Notes: generated by a model not told the origin, from the sequence alone. A stretch of 54,174 bases of DNA from Burkholderiaceae bacterium (GCA_947448305.1 CANFME010000004.1:1-54174), one strand, 5' to 3'; counted from the first letter of the stretch, positions 10,026 through 20,462 are shown. Numbers and translations are program-made.

Positions 10026-11198
10026 ATGAGCAACTCAGAAGTTTCCTTCCTGCCGTTCACAAAACCGACCATTGATGAAGAGACGATTGCGGCTGTCGGA
10101 GAAGTATTGCGCTCAGGATGGATCACGACGGGGCCCAAAAATGCGCAGTTAGAGAAAACCTTATCGGATTATTTTGGCGGCAGACCAGTACGTTGTTTTG
10201 CCAATGGCACAGCCACCATGGAAATCGCCTTAAGGATTGCTGGTATAGGCCCAAGTGATGAAGTCATTACTAGCCCTATTTCATGGGTTTCGACCTCTAA
10301 TGTGATTTTAACTGTTGGGGCGAAACCGGTCTTTGTGGATATTGATCCAATCACCCGTAATCTTGATCTCAATCTAATTGAAAAAGCCATCACACCAGCG
10401 ACCAAAGCGATCATGCCCGTCTACCTGGCTGGTTTACCGGTTGATATGGAGCACTTATACAGAATTGCTGATAAATATCACCTGCGGGTAATTGAAGACG
10501 CAGCACAAGCTTTAGGTAGTTCCTGGCAGGGGAGTCTGATTGGCGCTGCTAGTCCGCTGCGCTCTGATTTAGTCAGTTTTAGTTTTCAAGCTAATAAGAA
10601 CGTCACAAGTATTGAAGGTGGTTGCCTCGTCATGAATACGGAGGAAGAAGCCGTTCTTGCTAGTAAATATCGTTTGCAGGGCGTCACACGCACAGGTCTT
10701 GATGGCATGGAGGTTGATGTACTCGGTGGCAAGCATAACCTCACCGATGTCAATGCCGTGATTGGCTTACACCAATTTGCAAAAATTGCTCAAGTGACCG
10801 CTACTCGTCATGAATTGGCGAAACATTACTTTGCCAGTTTTGCAATGACCTCACTCGCAGCATTAGGACTCCAATTACCTGTGGCAGATTTCACTAATTC
10901 GAATTGGCATATGTTTCAGGTTGTGCTGCCCATTGAGGCCTTAGAAAATCGTCAGAGCAACCGTGCTGACATCATGCAAAAGATGAAAGATCAACAGATT
11001 GGTTGTGGCTTGCACTATCCCATCATTACGCAGTTTGCCCTTTACCAAGAGCTTGGTTATGACCCAGCAAATACTCCACACGCCATGCGAGTGGGTAAAT
11101 CCATTTTGACTCTGCCTTTATTTGCCCAAATGACGAATACTGATGTAGAGCGGGTGGTTACCAGTTTAGAAAATGCCCTTCTCTCCGTCTTAGGCTAA
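10026..11198 (+). CDS. arnB: UDP-4-amino-4-deoxy-L-arabinose--oxoglutarate aminotransferase (ArnB-like)
   Basis: FLPFTKPTIDEETIAAVGEVLRSGWITTGPKN...EDAAQALGSSW...SFSFQANKNVTSIEGG. Confidence 0.9.
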   Translation: MSNSEVSFLPFTKPTIDEETIAAVGEVLRSGWITTGPKNAQLEKTLSDYFGGRPVRCFANGTATMEIALRIAGIGPSDEVITSPISWVSTSNVILTVGAKPVFVDIDPITRNLDLNLIEKAITPATKAIMPVYLAGLPVDMEHLYRIADKYHLRVIEDAAQALGSSWQGSLIGAASPLRSDLVSFSFQANKNVTSIEGGCLVMNTEEEAVLASKYRLQGVTRTGLDGMEVDVLGGKHNLTDVNAVIGLHQFAKIAQVTATRHELAKHYFASFAMTSLAALGLQLPVADFTNSNWHMFQVVLPIEALENRQSNRADIMQKMKDQQIGCGLHYPIITQFALYQELGYDPANTPHAMRVGKSILTLPLFAQMTNTDVERVVTSLENALLSVLG

Positions 11199-11278
11199 TA
11201 AGGGGCACCGCTAGCCGAATTTCTGTGCCGTAAAGCATCAATTATTATTGATACACAAAAAACCTTTAGAATTACTTC

Positions 11279-12316
11279 ATGTCAAAAAATATCATTCATA
11301 GCACATCAATGGAACGGTTTACTCCGGCAAAGCCAGAGTCTCCCCTGATTTCTATTGTGATTCCGGTGTACAACGAAGAGGAAGGTCTACAAGCATTATT
11401 TGATCGTCTTTATCCCGCTTTGGACACTATGGTCGATACTTTAAAAGTTCGCTATGAGGTGGTTTTTATTAATGATGGCAGTCGCGATCAATCTGCTCAA
11501 CTTTTAGCTAAGCAGTTTGACAAACGCCCCGACACCACCAGGGTAGTTTTATTTAACGGTAATTTTGGTCAACATATGGCCATCATGGCTGGATTTTCTT
11601 ATGCGAAGGGTGACTTTGTCGTCACTTTAGATGCGGACTTACAAAATCCTCCAGAGGAAATCCACCGCATCGCCCAGTGTCTCCTTGATGGATATGACTA
11701 TGTAGGCACGATTCGTATTGCTAGAAAAGATTCTTATTTCAGACGTTATGCCTCTAAGGCAATGAATCAACTAAGGGATCGCATCACCCGTATCACCATG
11801 ACTGACCAAGGTTGCATGATGCGTGGCTATGATCGGCGAGTGGTCAATTTGATGAGAAAAAGTAAAGAAATCAATACTTTTATTCCTGCATTAGGTTTCA
11901 CCTATGCAAGTAAAAAGATTGAAATTGAGATCAAACATGAGGAGCGCTTTGCAGGTGAGTCTAAGTATTCTCTCTATCAATTAATCAGGTTAAATTTTGA
12001 CTTAGTAACGGGCTTTTCCGTGATGCCACTGCAAGCTTTTTCTTTAATTGGCATCTTGTTGGCAATTGCCTCAGGCTTATTATTTATTCTGCTGTTAGTG
12101 CGTCGCTTTATTCTTGGTGCCGAAGTAGAAGGTGTGTTTACCTTATTTGCCCTGAACTTTTTCCTTATGGGTGTTTTACTCTTTGGAGTCGGCTTATTAG
12201 GTGAATACACCGGTCGGATCTATGAACAAGTTCGTAAGCGACCTAGGTATGTTGTGATGGGTGTTTTAGAGCAAGATGATGCAATTTCAGGTGAGACGAT
12301 TGACGCTTCGGAATAA
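11279..12316 (+). CDS. arnC: Undecaprenyl-phosphate 4-deoxy-4-formamido-L-arabinose transferase (ArnC-like)
   Basis: GT2 IVIPVYNEEEGLQALF...VVTLDADLQNPPEEI; two C-terminal TM helices; arn context. Confidence 0.9.
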   Translation: MSKNIIHSTSMERFTPAKPESPLISIVIPVYNEEEGLQALFDRLYPALDTMVDTLKVRYEVVFINDGSRDQSAQLLAKQFDKRPDTTRVVLFNGNFGQHMAIMAGFSYAKGDFVVTLDADLQNPPEEIHRIAQCLLDGYDYVGTIRIARKDSYFRRYASKAMNQLRDRITRITMTDQGCMMRGYDRRVVNLMRKSKEINTFIPALGFTYASKKIEIEIKHEERFAGESKYSLYQLIRLNFDLVTGFSVMPLQAFSLIGILLAIASGLLFILLLVRRFILGAEVEGVFTLFALNFFLMGVLLFGVGLLGEYTGRIYEQVRKRPRYVVMGVLEQDDAISGETIDASE

Positions 12317-13232
12317 CACTGCAGTTGTATTTGCCTATCACACTGTAGGTGTTAAGTGTCTGCGGGCCTTAATTGAGGGTGGATTTGAGATTCCCCTCGT
12401 GATTTCTCATGCAGATAGTCCCAGTGAAAACATTTGGTTTGAGTCTGTCGCTAATTTGTGCCAGGCCCATCAAATTCCGGTTCTTTTAGACCCTGACCTA
12501 AGTGACCCTAAGTTGCAAGATCAGATCGCACAAATACAACCTGATTATTTGTTTTCTTTTTATTTTAGGCAAATGATTCCAACGACAATTTTGCAGCTCC
12601 CTAAGTTGGCAGCGCTCAATATGCACGGCTCTTTACTCCCCAAATATCGTGGTCGAGTACCAATCAACTGGGCAGTCCTGCACGGCGAGCATGAAACGGG
12701 TGCGACTTTACATGTGATGGAAGTTAAACCTGATGCGGGCGATATCGTCAGCCAAGAAGTGGTGCCAATTGGTCCTGACCAAACTGCTTACGAGGTTTTT
12801 AATGAAGTCAGCCAAGCGGCAGTGATTGCCTTAGAAAAAGTATTGCCGCAACTTCTTCAAGGCCAGATTCCTAGATCAAAAAATGATCTCTCACAGGGTA
12901 GTTACTTTGGCGGTCGCAAACCGCAAGATGGTTTGATAAACTGGCAAGCGAGTAGCAATGAAGTTTATAACCTTTACCGTGCGGTTGCCCCTCCTTATCC
13001 AGGAGCTTTTACGATGTTAGGCGAGCATCAACTGGTCGTTGCAAAAGCCCGTAAAATACTTCCGGATTCCCTACCAAGCACCCAAGCTCTGGGACTTGGT
13101 GTATTTGACGGTAAAATTGTAGGCTGTTGTTCAGATTGGGGCGGCCTATTGATCGACGAACTTCGGCAGAATGAATCCCTTGTCAGCCCACAGGACTTGC
13201 AAAAATTACTGAATACTTTCACAAACGCTTAG
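12300..13232 (+). CDS. arnA: ArnA formyltransferase domain protein (stand-alone)
   Basis: AVVFAYHTVGVKCLRALIEGGFEIP...LNMHGSLLPKYRGRVPINWAVLHGEHETGATLHVM; TTG at 12300 or ATG at 12276 possible starts; overlaps arnC end. Confidence 0.87.
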   Translation: MTLRNNTAVVFAYHTVGVKCLRALIEGGFEIPLVISHADSPSENIWFESVANLCQAHQIPVLLDPDLSDPKLQDQIAQIQPDYLFSFYFRQMIPTTILQLPKLAALNMHGSLLPKYRGRVPINWAVLHGEHETGATLHVMEVKPDAGDIVSQEVVPIGPDQTAYEVFNEVSQAAVIALEKVLPQLLQGQIPRSKNDLSQGSYFGGRKPQDGLINWQASSNEVYNLYRAVAPPYPGAFTMLGEHQLVVAKARKILPDSLPSTQALGLGVFDGKIVGCCSDWGGLLIDELRQNESLVSPQDLQKLLNTFTNA

Positions 13233-13291
13233 AATACTGTCTACAGCATGCAGTATTATCACTTTTCAATATCCGAGGCGAATGACCCAAT

Positions 13292-14338
13292 ATGGCTAAA
13301 AAAATCTTAATCCTAGGTGTAAACGGTTTTATCGGTCACCATCTTTCCAAGCGTATCTTAGAGACTACAGATTGGGAAGTCTACGGCATGGATATGCAAA
13401 ATGATCGACTCGGTGACATCATCAATCATCAAAGGATGCATTTTTTCGAGGGTGATATTACGATTAATAAAGAGTGGGTTGAGTATCACGTGCGTAAATG
13501 TGACGTGATTTTGCCCTTGGTGGCAATTGCGACGCCAGCCACTTATGTGCAACAACCACTCAAAGTATTTGAGCTCGATTTTGAAGCTAATTTACCGATT
13601 GTTCGCTCTGCCCATAAATACGGTAAACACCTCGTCTTCCCTTCAACATCTGAAGTTTACGGTATGAGCACGGACGCTGAATTTGACCCGGAGTCTTCAC
13701 CCCTGATTTATGGCCCAATTAATAAACCAAGATGGATTTATGCTTGCGCGAAACAGCTAATGGACCGCGTCATTTGGGGTTACGGGATGGAAGGCTTACG
13801 CTTTACGCTCTTTAGGCCTTTTAACTGGATTGGACCTGGTCTCGATAGTATATATACCGCCAAGGAAGGATCCTCACGCGTCGTCACCCAATTTTTAGGT
13901 CACATTGTGCGCGGTGAACCCATCAATTTAGTCGATGGTGGTATGCAAAAAAGAGCATTTACTTATATTGATGATGGTATCGATGCTTTGGCTTTGATTT
14001 TAGAAAACAAAAATGATATTGCCAATGGCAAGATTTATAACATTGGTAACCCAACTAACAACCATTCTGTCAAAGAATTAGCTAATATGATGTTAGCCAT
14101 TGCCAATCGGATTCCTGAGTATCAAGCAACTGCTAAATTGGTCAACGTGCAAGAAACGACGGCGAACGCTTACTATGGTACCGGTTACCAAGACGTACAA
14201 AACCGCGTGCCAAAAATTGAAAATACGATGACTGAATTAGGTTGGAAGCCCACCACAACAATGGAAGATGCCCTTGAGCATATTTTCGAAGCCTATCGTC
14301 TGGATGTGGCCCATGCGCGCAGTTTAGTGGATCATTAA
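13292..14338 (+). CDS. ArnA UDP-glucuronate decarboxylase/dehydrogenase domain protein (stand-alone)
   Basis: KKILILGVNGFIGHHLSKRIL...FPSTSEVYGM...FRPFNWIGPGLDSIYTAKEGSSRVVTQF, as in the ArnA C-terminal domain. Confidence 0.9.
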   Translation: MAKKILILGVNGFIGHHLSKRILETTDWEVYGMDMQNDRLGDIINHQRMHFFEGDITINKEWVEYHVRKCDVILPLVAIATPATYVQQPLKVFELDFEANLPIVRSAHKYGKHLVFPSTSEVYGMSTDAEFDPESSPLIYGPINKPRWIYACAKQLMDRVIWGYGMEGLRFTLFRPFNWIGPGLDSIYTAKEGSSRVVTQFLGHIVRGEPINLVDGGMQKRAFTYIDDGIDALALILENKNDIANGKIYNIGNPTNNHSVKELANMMLAIANRIPEYQATAKLVNVQETTANAYYGTGYQDVQNRVPKIENTMTELGWKPTTTMEDALEHIFEAYRLDVAHARSLVDH

Positions 14339-14385
14339 TTGACGCAAGTACGCTTTAATATGCTGAACTTTGGGAATACCTACTG

Positions 14386-15318
14386 ATGGGACGGATTGCG
14401 CTCAAAATCGACGTCGATACTTTGCGGGGAACGCAAGAAGGTGTACCTCGCTTACAAAAATTACTCGACATGAATCAGTTGCAGGCCACTTTTTTATTTA
14501 GCTTAGGTTTTGATCATACCGGTTGGGCTTTTAAAAATATTTTCAAACCCGGTTTTTTCCAAAAGGTTTCTCGTACTTCAGTGATTGAGCATTATGGCCT
14601 TAAAACCTTAAGTTACGGTATTCTCTTACCCGCCCCAGATATTGGTAAAAAAGCACGTGCAGAAATGCAATCCGTAGCAAAAAGTGGTCACGAAGTTGGG
14701 ATTCATACTTGGGATCACCGTGTGTGGCAGGACCATGTCCGAGATGCAACACCAGAGTGGACTTTACAACAGATGAATCTAGCTTGGGATCGCTTTACTG
14801 AAATTTTTAAAGAGGTACCAAAAACGCATGGTGCTGCGGGTTGGCAAATGAATCCAACGGCTATTGCGCATCTTGATACTTGGCAAATAAAGTATTCATC
14901 TGATGGTCGTGCACCGATCAACTTAGTTCCCTACAGGGTTAAGTTAGACGGCATGAAAACTTGTCAACATATTCAATACCCGACCACCTTGCCAACCCTA
15001 GATGAGTTAATTGGGGTCGATAATATGACAGGTGAAGATGTCATTAAACATCTATTAGCGCTGACTGCAAGTAACCCGAATGATCAAGTGTTTACTCTGC
15101 ATGCTGAGCTCGAAGGTCAAAAATTCTTACCCCTTTTCGAACAACTTTTAAAGGGTTGGATAAGTCAAGGCCATGAACTGGTCAGCATGCAAGCGTTACA
15201 TCTTTCTTGGCAAAAAACGGGACAATTACGGCATCTCATTGAATTACCATTTAAGTGGGGAGAAATCCCTAATCGAAGTGGGGAATTAATGCTAATGCCC
15301 AATGATTCATTTATTTAA
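14386..15318 (+). CDS. arnD: 4-deoxy-4-formamido-L-arabinose-phosphoundecaprenol deformylase (ArnD-like)
   Basis: IALKIDVDTLRGTQEGVPRL...HEVGIHTWDHRVWQD polysaccharide-deacetylase motif. Confidence 0.92.
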   Translation: MGRIALKIDVDTLRGTQEGVPRLQKLLDMNQLQATFLFSLGFDHTGWAFKNIFKPGFFQKVSRTSVIEHYGLKTLSYGILLPAPDIGKKARAEMQSVAKSGHEVGIHTWDHRVWQDHVRDATPEWTLQQMNLAWDRFTEIFKEVPKTHGAAGWQMNPTAIAHLDTWQIKYSSDGRAPINLVPYRVKLDGMKTCQHIQYPTTLPTLDELIGVDNMTGEDVIKHLLALTASNPNDQVFTLHAELEGQKFLPLFEQLLKGWISQGHELVSMQALHLSWQKTGQLRHLIELPFKWGEIPNRSGELMLMPNDSFI

Positions 15319-15428
15319 CTTATTATTACCAAACAAGTTAAATATAAAAAAATGGTGAAAATCATATTTTCGATTTGATCTTAATAACATGGCAAAATTA
15401 GAGTAATCAATATATAAGGGTCTTTAAA

Positions 15429-15896
15429 ATGACAGTGCAAATTGGCGATTCAATCCCCCAGTGTTCTATCCAAGCAACAACAGGGTTGGTTTTCGAACCA
15501 AGTTCCTTTTTAGGAAAAAAACTGGTTTTATATTTTTATCCGAAAGATGCAACGCCTGGATGTACTGTAGAAGCTGGTAATTTTAGAGATACGATTGATG
15601 AATTTACCAAAGCGAACGCCGTGATTGTGGGCGTTTCTCGTGATTCACTCAAGTCACACGAAAACTTTAAAAGTAAACACGAATTACCATTTGAACTCGT
15701 AGCCGACGTGGACGAAGTTTTATGTAGCATTTTTGAAGTCATGAAAATGAAAAACATGTATGGTAAGCAAGTAAGAGGCTTAGACAGAAGCACCTTCCTC
15801 TTTGATTCTAAAGGGATTTTACGTCATGAATGGCGTGGCATTAAGGTTCCAGGGCATGTTGAAGATGTTTTAAAAACAGTGGTTGCAATGTCTTGA
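15429..15896 (+). CDS. bcp: Thioredoxin-dependent thiol peroxidase / peroxiredoxin Bcp
   Basis: LYFYPKDATPGCTVEAGNFRD. Confidence 0.93.
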   Translation: MTVQIGDSIPQCSIQATTGLVFEPSSFLGKKLVLYFYPKDATPGCTVEAGNFRDTIDEFTKANAVIVGVSRDSLKSHENFKSKHELPFELVADVDEVLCSIFEVMKMKNMYGKQVRGLDRSTFLFDSKGILRHEWRGIKVPGHVEDVLKTVVAMS

Positions 15897-16152
15897 AATT
15901 TGGGCTAATGTATTCTTAATGCGAAGAAAACGATGTAAGTCCCTTTTCAACCACTTTCTTGAATTACTTTCTCAAGACAGGTCCTTAGCCCTCCAAAATT
16001 TACACCACTTATGCCAAGCTTTTTTTGGCATGAACAATATCCTTAAGTCGTCCTTGTGGCCTTTGCAACTGACAACATTATTTCGTCAGTTTAGTGGCGT
16101 ACTCGGGCGCATTTTTATTCTATTTTTCAACATACCCCACAGGAGTTAATGC

Positions 16153-17814
16153 ATGCCTTTGCCCCCAGCACCCAATCAAGCAGCAGATGAACTCAATTTA
16201 CCTCGCATGCGTAAACCCGACCTGAAAAAGCCGCCCAAACCTCAAATTGCATTAGTGGCTGTAGAAGAATCTTTCTTAGAAAATTTCGAACCAGAATTAC
16301 CAAGCGCAAGCAACGAGATCGCTCAAGTTGCTAAAACTATGGCAAAAGAGGCCACGAAACATGTCAAGCAAGAAACACATCGACCAACAAAATCTAAATC
16401 AATCAAATCGTCTTCTTCTAAAAAACGTTTATTTGTCTTAGACACAAACGTACTGATGCACGACCCCTCTTCCTTATTCCGCTTTGAAGAGCATGATGTA
16501 TATTTGCCAATGACAACTCTTGAAGAGTTAGATAATCATAAAAAAGGCATGAGTGAAGTAGCTCGAAATGCACGTTCGGTAAGCCGCTCTTTAGATGGCC
16601 TCGTCGACAGCACAAGTGGCTTACTCAATGAAGGGATTTCCTTAGATAAATTAGGAAATAAAGATGCCACAGGTAAGCTATTTTTCCAAACAGATTTAAA
16701 AGAAATTAAATTGCCAGAGGGTTTACCTGAGGGCAAAGGCGACAATATGATCTTAGGGGTTGTCCGCTCTTTACAGGAGTCACACCCGCATCAAGAAGTC
16801 GTATTAGTATCCAAAGATATCAATATGCGGATCAAAGCCCGCGCGATTGGCTTGCCTGCAGAAGATTACTTTAATGACCAGGTGCTTGAAGATCGTGACC
16901 TCATGTACGCTGGCGTATTACAACTCCCACCTGATTTTTGGCCAAAACATGGCAAATCAATGGAAAGTTGGAGCGATGGTAAATCTGGAACGATGTTTTA
17001 CCGTATCACTGGACCGCTTGTTAATTCGATGATGGTCAACCAGTTTGTGTACCAAGAAAACAGTGACGGTAGCACACCTTTTTATGCTCAAGTCAAAGAA
17101 ATTAATGGCAAAACAGCCCTATTACAAACCTTAAGGGATTTTTCTCATCAAAAAAATAATGTGTGGAGTATTACTGCGCGTAATCGTGAGCAAAACTTTG
17201 CCCTCAATTTATTAATGAATCCTGAAATTGATTTTGTAACTTTGTTAGGCCAAGCTGGAACTGGTAAAACGCTGTTAGCCCTAGCTGCTGGTTTAGAGCA
17301 GGTGTTGGATAGTAAACGATATAACGAGATTATCATTACGCGTGCGACCGTTCCAGTTGGTGAAGATATTGGCTTTCTACCAGGTACTGAAGAAGAAAAA
17401 ATGCAACCTTGGATGGGTGCATTTGATGACAACTTAGAAGTACTCCATCGGAGCGATGATAGCGCGGGAGAATGGGGAAGAGCTGCAACACAAGAACTCA
17501 TAAGGTCCAAAATTAAAGTTAAAAGTATGAACTTTATGCGCGGTAGAACCTTTGTTTCTAAGTTTGTAATTATTGATGAGGCGCAAAATTTAACGCCAAA
17601 ACAGATGAAAACCTTAGTGACTAGAGCAGGCCCTGGCACGAAACTGATTTGCTTAGGTAATATTGCCCAGATTGATACGCCTTACTTAACCGAAGGATCA
17701 TCCGGCTTGACATATGTAGTGGATCGATTCAAGGGATGGCGTCACGGTGGGCACGTCACTTTAGCTAGAGGTGAGCGTTCACGCTTAGCGGATCATGCGG
17801 CTGAAATCCTATAA
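16153..17814 (+). CDS. PIN domain plus PhoH-like ATPase
   Basis: KRLFVLDTNVLMHDPSSLFRF (PIN) and LLGQAGTGKTLLALAAGLEQV / ATVPVGEDIGFLPGTEEEKM / DEAQNLTPKQMKTLVTRAGPGTK (PhoH). Confidence 0.93.
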   Translation: MPLPPAPNQAADELNLPRMRKPDLKKPPKPQIALVAVEESFLENFEPELPSASNEIAQVAKTMAKEATKHVKQETHRPTKSKSIKSSSSKKRLFVLDTNVLMHDPSSLFRFEEHDVYLPMTTLEELDNHKKGMSEVARNARSVSRSLDGLVDSTSGLLNEGISLDKLGNKDATGKLFFQTDLKEIKLPEGLPEGKGDNMILGVVRSLQESHPHQEVVLVSKDINMRIKARAIGLPAEDYFNDQVLEDRDLMYAGVLQLPPDFWPKHGKSMESWSDGKSGTMFYRITGPLVNSMMVNQFVYQENSDGSTPFYAQVKEINGKTALLQTLRDFSHQKNNVWSITARNREQNFALNLLMNPEIDFVTLLGQAGTGKTLLALAAGLEQVLDSKRYNEIIITRATVPVGEDIGFLPGTEEEKMQPWMGAFDDNLEVLHRSDDSAGEWGRAATQELIRSKIKVKSMNFMRGRTFVSKFVIIDEAQNLTPKQMKTLVTRAGPGTKLICLGNIAQIDTPYLTEGSSGLTYVVDRFKGWRHGGHVTLARGERSRLADHAAEIL

Positions 17815-18331
17815 AACCTTCCTAGCCATACTCTGCCTTTTGTTGGTGGTAGGGTGTGGCTCTAAGGGTAACCAAGCATCTAACCCTTCGCCGTGGAAAC
17901 AAAATAGTTTAAGTCGACTGCCCGACTTAACTAAAGATATTAGTGTGGGTCAAGAAGATATTTCCGTAACAGCGATTGGCTTGATTGGTATACCTTACAG
18001 GTGGGGTGGTAATAACCCAGATGGTGGCTTTGACTGCAGCGGCCTGATTCATTATGTTTTTGCGAGTACTCGCGGGAAAAAAATCCCAAGAACAACGGCT
18101 GAGATGCCACGAGTAAGCTTTATAGTCGAAGACACGCCGCTGGCACCCGGAGATTTGGTTTTTTTTAATACCTTGGGATCACCCTACTCCCACGTTGGTA
18201 TCTATGTTGGTAAAGGACGTTTTGTCCATGCGCCCAATAGTGGTGGTACGGTCAGATTAGAACATTTACAGGCCCCTTATTGGTCTGCTAGGTTTACAGA
18301 GGCACGCCGTGTATCAACGGCTTCGCTCTAA
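17795..18331 (+). CDS. NlpC/P60 family C40 peptidase lipoprotein
   Basis: Lipobox LVVGC; GIPYRWGGNNPDGGFDCSGLIHYVF...DLVFFNTLGSPYSHVGIYVGKGRFVHAP. Confidence 0.92.
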   Translation: MRLKSYKTFLAILCLLLVVGCGSKGNQASNPSPWKQNSLSRLPDLTKDISVGQEDISVTAIGLIGIPYRWGGNNPDGGFDCSGLIHYVFASTRGKKIPRTTAEMPRVSFIVEDTPLAPGDLVFFNTLGSPYSHVGIYVGKGRFVHAPNSGGTVRLEHLQAPYWSARFTEARRVSTASL

Positions 18332-18360
18332 GTTTTAGCTAAAGCTTGAGACCATCGAGC

Positions 18361-19521
18361 TTATTTGTTATTGGCTAACAGATAGTTACCATAATGATGA
18401 ATTTCAGCAATGGTTCGCATCCCAGTGAGTTGCATAGTACGAGTAAATTCATCCTTGAGAATTTCGATGGCTCGGTTCGCACCTTCATTACCAGCTGCAA
18501 GGGCCCCGTACAAGGTAGCTCGACCAACTAAGGTTCCTTGTGCTCCCATCGCTAGCGCTTTAAAAATATCACTACCGCGCCGAATCCCACCATCTATAAA
18601 AACAGGGATTTTGCCATCAACCACTTTTAAAATTGCTGGCAAAGCTCGAAGTGTTGCTTGTGCACCGTCCAATTGTCTGCCGCCGTGATTGGAGACCACG
18701 ATAGCGTCAACGCCTAAATCGACTAGTCGTTTAGCATCTAGGGGGCTTTGCACGCCCTTGATAATCAACTTACGGGTCCAATAATCTCTGACTTTAGCTA
18801 AGGCTTCCCAATCAAAGGAAGGATCATAGTATTTCCCAACGGAAGAAGCGGATTTTTCTCCATAGTCGTAGGTATTTCTCATACCGACTAAATTCTCAAA
18901 TTTTGGTACACCCCCAAGCAACATGGGTAGAGCCCATCTGGGCTTTGACGCAAAATCTTTCATGTTGAGGGAGGTAAACTTGAAAGGTACTGAGAAATGA
19001 TTTCTTAAGTCGCGCTCTCTTTTACCTCCTACTGGTAAATCAATCGTGATCATGAGCGCTTCATATTCACAATGGTAGGCACGTTGCAAGAGCTTAAAGA
19101 AAAAGTCATGATCTCTCAACACATAGGCCTGAAACCATAATCGACCAGGAACATTACGAGCAATATTTTCAATCGAGGCAGTAGCCGTGGTGGATAGGGT
19201 ATAGGGAATTTGATGACTTGAAGCTGCCTTGGCAATGGCTAGATCACCACCGCGCCAACCAAAGCCAACAGCACCGGTGGGTGCAATAGCACAAGGAAAA
19301 GAGAAAAAGTGATCTAATATATTGGTTGCAGTGTCCACATTACTTACGTCATTAAGCCCTTGGGGGACAATAAACTGGTCTCTAAAAGCCTGACGATTAG
19401 CGTTCAGCGTGATTTCGTCCTCAGCTCCGCCATCGAAGAAGTCAAAAATTGCTTGAGGCAATCTTTCCTTTGCTTTTAGGCGTAATTCCTCGATAGAATA
19501 GAGTTCATTAACTGATAACAT
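18361..19521 (-). CDS. FMN-dependent alpha-hydroxy-acid oxidase/dehydrogenase (LldD/MdlB-like)
   Basis: FDFFDGGAEDEITLNANRQAF...VVSNHGGRQLDGA...VFIDGGIRRGSDIFKALAMGA. Confidence 0.92.
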   Translation of the reverse strand: MLSVNELYSIEELRLKAKERLPQAIFDFFDGGAEDEITLNANRQAFRDQFIVPQGLNDVSNVDTATNILDHFFSFPCAIAPTGAVGFGWRGGDLAIAKAASSHQIPYTLSTTATASIENIARNVPGRLWFQAYVLRDHDFFFKLLQRAYHCEYEALMITIDLPVGGKRERDLRNHFSVPFKFTSLNMKDFASKPRWALPMLLGGVPKFENLVGMRNTYDYGEKSASSVGKYYDPSFDWEALAKVRDYWTRKLIIKGVQSPLDAKRLVDLGVDAIVVSNHGGRQLDGAQATLRALPAILKVVDGKIPVFIDGGIRRGSDIFKALAMGAQGTLVGRATLYGALAAGNEGANRAIEILKDEFTRTMQLTGMRTIAEIHHYGNYLLANNK

Positions 19522-19595
19522 ATTAGATAGTCTAAATTTATCGGACTATTTTATCCCATGTTCATAAGACAATCATGTAATAAAGAGGGCAATAG

Positions 19596-20462
19596 ATGAA
19601 ACTAATTCCTAGTAAACAATCACTTGGTGCTAAAGTGCTTGACCTAGATTTAAGCCAAAAAATCAACACGACGCAACTAAATCAACTCATTCAATGGTTG
19701 GGCGAATATGGTGTGCTAACTTTCCCCAAGCAAGAAGTCACGCCACAGCAACTTAAAGACTTTGCGATTCATTTTGGCGAACTAGAAATTAATGTTGCGA
19801 AAATAGCACAAGATCCCAAAATTCCTGAAATGATGACGCTCTCCAACATGGTCGACAATGGCAGGCCCTTGGGCTTATCAGATGCAGGACAAGACTGGCA
19901 TACAGATATGTCCTATAGTCGGCAAATTGCTTTTGCAAATATTTTGTACGGTATTAAGATTCCGATGCGCGATGGAAAATCTCTTGGCAACACCGAATTT
20001 TGTAATATGCACGCCGCTTATAACGCTCTTCCGAAAGAAATAGCTCAGGAGTTAGAAGGTAAAACGATTACGCATGACTTTAATAAATTTTGGGAGAAAA
20101 TGCGTCGTGAAAAAGGTAGCACCAGACCACCGCTAACCCCAGAACAATTGCAATCCAAACCCCCTGTCTCTCACCCTGCCATTATGGTTCATCCCATCAC
20201 CGGCAAAAAGGTCTTGTATGCCAATCCAGGCTATTCCATCCGAATCAACGAACTAGACCAGAAAGCAAGTGATGAGCTACTTGAGTATTTATTTGCCCAT
20301 CAACTTCAAGCTGAGTTTCGATATGCTTTTGAATGGGAAGAGAAAAGCGTATTGATGTGGGATAACATGGGCACGATTCACAATGCAGTAGCAGATTACG
20401 CCCCCCATGAACATCGTTATATTCAGCGCTTCCAGGTAGCAGCCAATCGTTTTTTTAATTAA
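19596..20462 (+). CDS. TauD/TfdA family Fe(II)/2OG dioxygenase
   Basis: GQDWHTDMSY (HxD) and C-terminal MWDNMGTIHNAVADYAPHEHRYIQRFQV. Confidence 0.9.
   Translation: MKLIPSKQSLGAKVLDLDLSQKINTTQLNQLIQWLGEYGVLTFPKQEVTPQQLKDFAIHFGELEINVAKIAQDPKIPEMMTLSNMVDNGRPLGLSDAGQDWHTDMSYSRQIAFANILYGIKIPMRDGKSLGNTEFCNMHAAYNALPKEIAQELEGKTITHDFNKFWEKMRREKGSTRPPLTPEQLQSKPPVSHPAIMVHPITGKKVLYANPGYSIRINELDQKASDELLEYLFAHQLQAEFRYAFEWEEKSVLMWDNMGTIHNAVADYAPHEHRYIQRFQVAANRFFN

Noticed and set aside
15883-16149. 88-aa ORF between bcp and the PIN-PhoH gene
   Set aside because: No domain recognised, starts inside bcp, overlaps hairpins; treated as non-coding.
17148-17639. 163-aa minus-strand ORF
   Set aside because: Antisense to the PhoH ATPase domain.
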